From Anaerolineaceae bacterium (GTDB lineage Bacteria > Chloroflexota > Anaerolineae > Aggregatilineales > Phototrophicaceae), in NCBI GenBank assembly GCA_026708325.1, contig JAPOVC010000010.1:1-64000 (forward strand): a stretch of 64,000 nucleotides of DNA. The letters run 5' to 3'. The stretch's first letter is position 1. The number at the start of each line of letters is the position of its first letter. Made by a program: the position numbers and the translations under genes. Positions 59,492 to 64,000 of the stretch are shown here, one piece after another. A model generated the notes under the pieces. The model worked only from the letters and a program-made list of their open reading frames with translations. It searched no databases and had not been told where the DNA came from.

Positions 59492-59986
59492 ATGACCGGG
59501 CTTGAGCAAGACATTTCCATCTTCTGGACGCTGCTCTTTGACATCATCACCGATGCCGAAAAACGTCTGGCCGCCCATATGGCGCAGCACGGGCTCACGC
59601 CACCCCAGTTCTTCGTCCTGAAGACCCTGATCAAACACGACGGCCGTTGCGCGATCGGCCAGATTGCGCGCGAGCATCATCTGAGCCGGGCCACCATGAC
59701 CGGCCTCGTGCAGCGTCTGGAGAGCGCCGACCTGGTCACCCGCCAACGTAACCCCGATGATGGACGTTCCGTCAGTGTTCAACTCACTCCCGCCGGTCAG
59801 CGTCGCTTCGAGGCAGTGCGCGATGACGTGTTCAACCAGTTGCAGGCACTGCTCGGAATGGTCAACGACAGTGAACGCCAGGCGCTGATGTTCTTCCTGT
59901 CGCGTTACCTGGAACTGGTCAACCAGTTGTCCCCAGGCCCGGCAGCGCCGGAAACGTCGCTACAGGACGATCGGCATGGCGGTTGA
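59492..59986 (+). CDS. MarR-family transcriptional regulator
   Basis: 164 residues. A winged-helix core (ARIEHHLSRATMTGLVQRLE-like: AREHHLSRATMTGLVQRLES) with wing VTRQRNPDDGRSVSVQLTPAG. Helices at both ends provide dimerisation. It binds DNA as a dimer and often responds to phenolic or oxidant ligands. It overlaps the next gene by 11 bp, which may be its target. Confidence 0.92.
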   Translation: MTGLEQDISIFWTLLFDIITDAEKRLAAHMAQHGLTPPQFFVLKTLIKHDGRCAIGQIAREHHLSRATMTGLVQRLESADLVTRQRNPDDGRSVSVQLTPAGQRRFEAVRDDVFNQLQALLGMVNDSERQALMFFLSRYLELVNQLSPGPAAPETSLQDDRHGG

Positions 59987-61628
59987 TGCAGTCCTGCAGC
60001 ATGTTCGCGGCGCGGACCTCTTTGCGTCGCTGAACGCCGGTCAACAGGCGGCCATCGCCTCGGCCATACAGGCTTTCCATTGCCAGCCAGGAGACCTGCT
60101 CATGCAGCAGGACGAGGCCGCGCCGGGCCTTTTGCTGCTCGCCAGTGGCGCCGCTCAAAGACACAGGCAGGCCGCCGATGGCAGCCGGTTGGCAGGCGCC
60201 GATTTGCTGGGCGGCGACTACTGCTGTGAGGAAGCGCTGTTTCATCCCGTGCCGGCGCAGGAGTCGCTGGTCGTCAGCGCTCAGGACACCTGGGCCCTGC
60301 TGTTGACGCGGGAGGCATTGCAGGGTCTGCTGTCGCAGGACCCGTCCATTTTCGCGGCCCTGCAACGGGCAGCCGGTCCCGCCAGACAGGACGTGGCGCT
60401 CTTTCGCGGCCAACGCCGAGGTGAGCGGATTCTCACGTTGCGCCGACGGCATCCCTGGTCCTGGGCGTACAAGGCCCTGCTGCCCGTGACCCTGGCCCTG
60501 CTGGCGCTCATCGCAGCCTCCCTTGCCGGCGAGGTGGCGCTCACCCTGGCGCTGGTTGGCGCGGGGTTGTTCCTGCCCGCCATGTGGCTGCTGTATCTCA
60601 TGGCCGAGTGGCACAACGATTACCTCATCATCACCGACCAGCGGGTGATCCGGCGCGAGAAAACGATCCTCGCCTTCGAGGAAACGCTGGCCGAACTGCC
60701 GCTGGAAAGCGTGCATGAGGTCAGCTTCGACATTCCGAAGCGCGACACCTTCGCCCACGTCTTTGGCTACGGCACCATTTTCATCCGCACTGCCGGCGAC
60801 TCCGGCAACATGACCTTGCCGATGATGACCGCGCCGGAAGAATTGCAGACCCTGCTCATCCGCAACCGCCAGGAATTCCGGCGCCGCCTGCAGGAACAGG
60901 CGCAGGCCAGCCTCGATGACAACATGGACGCCCTGATGGCAGGAGAGCCCCTGTCGCCCCTGCCCGCGCCACCGGGATTCACCCGCCACGACGCGCCCGG
61001 CGTGCTCAGCACCCGCTTCAGCGACCCCCAGGGCAACGTCGTCTACCGCAAACACCTCTCGGTCTGGCTGGGGCACATCTTTCTGCCGCTGGTGTTGCTC
61101 ATTGGCTCCGCCATATCCCTGCTGGTCCAGTTGATGCCGGGGGTCGTGCCGGACTTCGGCCTCGCCGGCCTGCTGGCCAGCGGCATTGGCGTCACCGCGG
61201 CGGTCCTGTGGCTCTACTGGTCGGACTGGGACTGGCGCAATGATATGCTTTTTATCGGGCAGACCACCCTTCGCATCATTCACCGGCGGCCCATGTGGTT
61301 GCAGGACTACAACGAACAGTTTCTGCTGACCCAGGTCGACAGCGTGACCATCAACCGCAGCGGCCCGCTTAACACGCTCATGGACCGCGGCGACCTGCTC
61401 ATTTCGCTGATCGGCGATGACCTTGGAGCGGAGCGTAACTTCAGCAAGGTGGGCCGGCCGCACAGGGTTCAGGACGAGATTTCCGGTCAGCGGGCGGCCG
61501 TGCTGGCGCGGCGCGAGGAAAGCGAGGCGTTACGCCGGCGCGAGGAATTCGCGACCTGGATCGATGCCTGGCAGACACGTCGGCAGCTTCAGGAGCGACC
61601 GCTGACCCAGGCGGGCGATCGCCCATGA
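59976..61628 (+). CDS. Membrane protein with cNMP-binding-like domain and PH-like segments
   Basis: 550 residues. Residues ~10-130 resemble a cyclic-nucleotide-binding domain (LFASLNAGQQAAIASAIQAF, CQPGDLLMQQDEAAPGLLLL) though the phosphate-binding cassette looks weak. Two TM pairs (~165-210 and ~360-415) are each followed by a bPH-like segment: DYLIITDQRVIRREKTILAF and MLFIGQTTLRIIHRRPMWL. The C-terminus is charged and helical. It overlaps marR and def, so it is translated with both. Function unknown. Confidence 0.75.
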   Translation: MAVDAVLQHVRGADLFASLNAGQQAAIASAIQAFHCQPGDLLMQQDEAAPGLLLLASGAAQRHRQAADGSRLAGADLLGGDYCCEEALFHPVPAQESLVVSAQDTWALLLTREALQGLLSQDPSIFAALQRAAGPARQDVALFRGQRRGERILTLRRRHPWSWAYKALLPVTLALLALIAASLAGEVALTLALVGAGLFLPAMWLLYLMAEWHNDYLIITDQRVIRREKTILAFEETLAELPLESVHEVSFDIPKRDTFAHVFGYGTIFIRTAGDSGNMTLPMMTAPEELQTLLIRNRQEFRRRLQEQAQASLDDNMDALMAGEPLSPLPAPPGFTRHDAPGVLSTRFSDPQGNVVYRKHLSVWLGHIFLPLVLLIGSAISLLVQLMPGVVPDFGLAGLLASGIGVTAAVLWLYWSDWDWRNDMLFIGQTTLRIIHRRPMWLQDYNEQFLLTQVDSVTINRSGPLNTLMDRGDLLISLIGDDLGAERNFSKVGRPHRVQDEISGQRAAVLARREESEALRRREEFATWIDAWQTRRQLQERPLTQAGDRP

Positions 61629-62173
61629 CCGTGCTCGACATCATCCAGCCGGACAATCCGGTCCTGCGCCGCAAGGCCAGACGCGTCACCAGCTTCGACC
61701 GACGTTTTCAGAAGCTCGTCGACGACATGATTGAGACGATGCAGGAGGCGAAAGGCATCGGCCTGGCCGCGCCCCAGGTGGCCGTCAGCCAGCGCGTATT
61801 CGTGGCGCGCCTGCCGGATGACAGCGAGGAGGCACGTGAGGAATTCGGTGAACAGGCCGGCGTGCTCTACGTCATCGTCAACCCCAAACTGCTGCGCGTC
61901 AGCAAGGAGACAAAAGAAGGCGTGGAGGGCTGTCTGTCCATCCCCGGTTTCATCGGCGACGTGGAGCGCCCGGTCGCGGTCACCATCAGGGGCCAGGACC
62001 GACACGGGAAAGCGCTGCGCGTCCGCGCCGAAGGCTGGCTGGCGCGCGTCTTCCAGCACGAGTTTGACCACCTGAACGGCACCCTCTTCATCGACATCGC
62101 CACGGACGTCCGGCCGATCGAGGACGAAGAAGGCGAAGAGGACGAGACCAACGAGGACGACACAACTGTATAG
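61625..62173 (+). CDS. def: Peptide deformylase
   Basis: 182 residues. The three metal-site motifs are GIGLAAPQ, EGCLSIPG and QHEFDHLNG. It removes the formyl group from nascent N-termini. The C-terminal ~15 residues are very acidic (DEEGEEDETNEDD), an extension beyond the usual core. The ATG overlaps the previous stop by 4 bp (ATGA). Confidence 0.96.
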   Translation: MTVLDIIQPDNPVLRRKARRVTSFDRRFQKLVDDMIETMQEAKGIGLAAPQVAVSQRVFVARLPDDSEEAREEFGEQAGVLYVIVNPKLLRVSKETKEGVEGCLSIPGFIGDVERPVAVTIRGQDRHGKALRVRAEGWLARVFQHEFDHLNGTLFIDIATDVRPIEDEEGEEDETNEDDTTV

Positions 62174-62190
62174 GACCGGCTTCGCCTGCC

Positions 62191-63138
62191 TTACAACGCG
62201 TACTGCGCTTCCAGTTCATCGTAGAGTTGGCGGAAGCTGCGCCAGCGACGTTCGCTGAGGGCGCCCTCCGCCACCGCCTGGCGCACGGCGCAGCCGGGTT
62301 CGTCGCGATGGGCGCAGTTTCCGAACCGGCACTCCGCCACGAGGGGCGCAATGTCCACGTACCAGGCGTCCAGTTCCTCCGGCTCAATATCCCAGAGGTT
62401 GAGCGAGCGAATGCCCGGCGTATCGGCCAGCCACGAGTCCGGGCCCAGGCGCACCAGTTCGCTGTCGCGTGTGGTGTGGATGCCTTCCTCCCGCCGCCGG
62501 CTGATGGCTTTCACCTGGCGTCCCAGGCCCGGCTGCAGCACGTTGAGCAAACTGGTCTTGCCGACGCCGGAGGGACCGGTGAAGACCGACAAACGGCCGG
62601 CAAGTGCCCTCCGTAGCTCCCCGACTCCCCTGCCATCGAGCGCGCTGGTGAATAGCAGCGGATAGCCCATTTGCCGATAGTCACGAAACAGCGCCTTCAC
62701 CAGCGCCGGTTCCACCAGGTCCAGTTTGTTGACGACGATTCCTATGGTCTCAATGCCTGCGCTTTCCCCGGCGACCAGAAAGCGGTCCAGCAGGTTCAGG
62801 CCCGGCTCCGGACTGGCGGCGGCAAACACAAAAAGCGCCTGGTCGGCGTTGGCGACGATGACCTGCTCCCGCGTGGCCTCGCCGGCGCCGCGGTTACCGC
62901 TGGTGCGGGCGGCCCGCGCCAGCACGCTGTGGCGCTCGGCGACGGAGAGAATCGCGCCTTCATCCACGTCAACCACTTCGAAGCGTACGCGGTCGCCGAT
63001 GGCCGCCACGTCCGAAGCGCTGGCCTCTTCCAGCAGACGACCGCGAAGCCGGCAACGGTACAGTTCGCCCCCTTCTGTCTCCACGTCAAAGAAACCGCTC
63101 TGGGCGCGGATCACCAGACCTTCGCGAGTCGTCTGCAT
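62191..63138 (-). CDS. rsgA: Ribosome small subunit-dependent GTPase RsgA
   Basis: 315 residues. An OB fold is followed by a circularly permuted GTPase: G4 VNKLDL precedes G1 GPSGVGKTSLL and G3 DTPGIRSL. A C-terminal zinc knuckle CRFGNCAHRDEPGC closes the protein. It assists 30S maturation. GGAGG lies upstream of ATG 63138; longer starts (63189) are less likely. It converges with def. Confidence 0.94.
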   Translation of the reverse strand: MQTTREGLVIRAQSGFFDVETEGGELYRCRLRGRLLEEASASDVAAIGDRVRFEVVDVDEGAILSVAERHSVLARAARTSGNRGAGEATREQVIVANADQALFVFAAASPEPGLNLLDRFLVAGESAGIETIGIVVNKLDLVEPALVKALFRDYRQMGYPLLFTSALDGRGVGELRRALAGRLSVFTGPSGVGKTSLLNVLQPGLGRQVKAISRRREEGIHTTRDSELVRLGPDSWLADTPGIRSLNLWDIEPEELDAWYVDIAPLVAECRFGNCAHRDEPGCAVRQAVAEGALSERRWRSFRQLYDELEAQYAL

Positions 63139-63254
63139 GTCCCTCCGTTTCGCTGCCGCCGCGGCTGCCAGGTCCAATGGTATACTCATCGCTACGATGG
63201 CGCACCTGCAATCAATCGCTATCTCGCTCGCGCCTGCCAGCCGAAGGATCCAGT

Positions 63255-64000
63255 TTGAACGACGAAAGCGGCGCTCCGGCGCCCGAAGCGGAAGAGTCCA
63301 CTCCCCCGGCGGCGCCCACGCGCCAGAGTCAGCGGGTCGCAGTGCTGGTCGTCGCGGCACTGTTTGCCCTGCTGGGCTTTTTCGTCGGTCGCTGGAGCGG
63401 CGAGGCGGAACGGGAAGAGACCCGCGCCTGGCTCAATGCGACCTTGCAGGAGGAATTCGCCCGCCAGGAGACGCGTCTGCTGGAAATGATGCTCGCGGCG
63501 CGTCCGCCGGACCTGAATGACAGCAGCACCCGTTTTACCGTCAGCGCGGGCGAGGCCACGGCTCTGGGCCCGGCCGAAGCCGCCGTCGAACTCATCGAAT
63601 TCGGCGACTTCAATTGCGGCTTTTGCGCGCGCTTTCACAGCGAAACGCTGCCGCAAATCCGGGAACGCTACGGCGACCAGGTGCGCATCGTCTACCGCGA
63701 CTTCCCTATTCTGGGCGAAACATCCACGGAGGCGGCCATCGCGGCCCGTTGCGCCGACGCGCAGGGCCAGTTCTGGCCCTACCATGACCTGCTCTTCGAG
63801 AATCAGGGGACGCTGGGCGAACCCGGCATCTTTCTGAATTTCGCCCGCTCGCTGGACCTCGACCCGATCGCCTTCAACAACTGTCTGGTGGAACAGCAAC
63901 CCATCGAAAGCATTGCCGCGGACTTTCGCGATGCCCAGAGCCTGGGCATCCGCGGCACGCCGGCCTTCTTCATCAACGGCCGGCCCCTGCTAGGCGCGCG
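63255..64000 (+). CDS. DsbA-family thiol-disulfide protein (3' end outside the window)
   Basis: At least 248 residues from TTG 63255, with AAGGA upstream. An N-terminal Pro-rich cytoplasmic part precedes one TM (VAVLVVAALFALLGFFVGRW). The thioredoxin-like domain has CGFC in GDFNCGFCARFHSE, then IVYRDFPILGE, a helical insert with RCADAQGQFWPYHDLLFEN, and the cis-Pro motif GIRGTPAFFINGRP. It likely oxidises or isomerises exported proteins. Sequence continues past the edge. Confidence 0.85.
   Translation, partial: MNDESGAPAPEAEESTPPAAPTRQSQRVAVLVVAALFALLGFFVGRWSGEAEREETRAWLNATLQEEFARQETRLLEMMLAARPPDLNDSSTRFTVSAGEATALGPAEAAVELIEFGDFNCGFCARFHSETLPQIRERYGDQVRIVYRDFPILGETSTEAAIAARCADAQGQFWPYHDLLFENQGTLGEPGIFLNFARSLDLDPIAFNNCLVEQQPIESIAADFRDAQSLGIRGTPAFFINGRPLLGA

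Noticed and set aside
59919-61463. 514-codon minus-strand frame opposite the cNMP/PH-like gene
   Set aside because: Rich in Gln/Gly/His without domains; the plus-strand gene has TM helices and overlaps its neighbours properly.

Overview
The window is about 64 kb of GC-rich bacterial chromosome with no rRNA, prophage or CRISPR array. The gene mix suggests a Chloroflexota member (Anaerolineae/Caldilineae-like), most likely from a metagenome: membrane-anchored proteins with Pro/Thr-rich linkers, a YfhO-type membrane protein, several S1 sulfatases, and stand-alone 'LRQTSxDLTxMARL' sensor domains. This placement is inferred from gene content, not from a marker gene. TGA is a normal stop codon here. 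Promoters have TTGACA-like -35 and TAnACT-like -10 boxes. Several genes appear leaderless, with the ATG 6 nt after the -10 box.

Layout. 0-7.2 kb: the end of a secreted CSLREA/beta-helix protein, a type IIG-like restriction-modification enzyme flanked by paired palindromic (MITE-like) repeats, a small two-TM sensor-domain protein, and an ammonium transporter. 7.2-15 kb: acetamidase family enzyme, a tandem version of the same sensor domain, GNAT enzyme and asnS overlapping, an orphan DGQHR (DndB-like) protein, and a sulfatase. 15-31 kb: a 1330-residue YfhO-flippase fusion, thioredoxin and HAD phosphatase, lutB-lutC, holA, a YtkA-like lipoprotein with a 4Fe-4S membrane protein, a second sulfatase, chromate transporter, CrtC-like protein, and a tRNA-Ala(GGC) with its own promoter and terminator. 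31-39.8 kb: a kinase-receiver-DNA-binding protein in one chain, VOC and YciI proteins, a probable selenoprotein (in-frame TGA exactly at the first Cys of a redoxin CxxC, followed by a SECIS-like hairpin), a thioesterase, a Panacea-type toxin-antitoxin pair, a third sulfatase, dtd and a DinB-like gene. 39.8-52 kb: a giant degenerate Ser/Thr kinase with an ectodomain, flavin reductase-like protein, MFS transporter, two anchored ectodomain proteins (one SUMF1/FGE-like), and an fbpABC-type iron(III) ABC transporter. 52-64 kb: a tightly coupled E2-JAB-E1 ubiquitin-like operon with a small protein ending in Gly-Gly and a NUDIX CoA pyrophosphatase, then hsp20, a TPR-PPC protein, a CNNM/CBS protein, rsmG, marR, a cNMP/PH-like membrane protein, def, rsgA, and the start of a DsbA-like protein.

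The two most notable items are the candidate UxxC selenoprotein at 35056-35910 and the E2-JAB-E1 operon with a possible Gly-Gly modifier at 52309-55648. Three sulfatases, the envelope assembly fusion, iron uptake and many anchored ectodomains point to an organism investing in surface polysaccharide turnover and extracellular sensing. Functions of most ectodomain proteins remain unknown.
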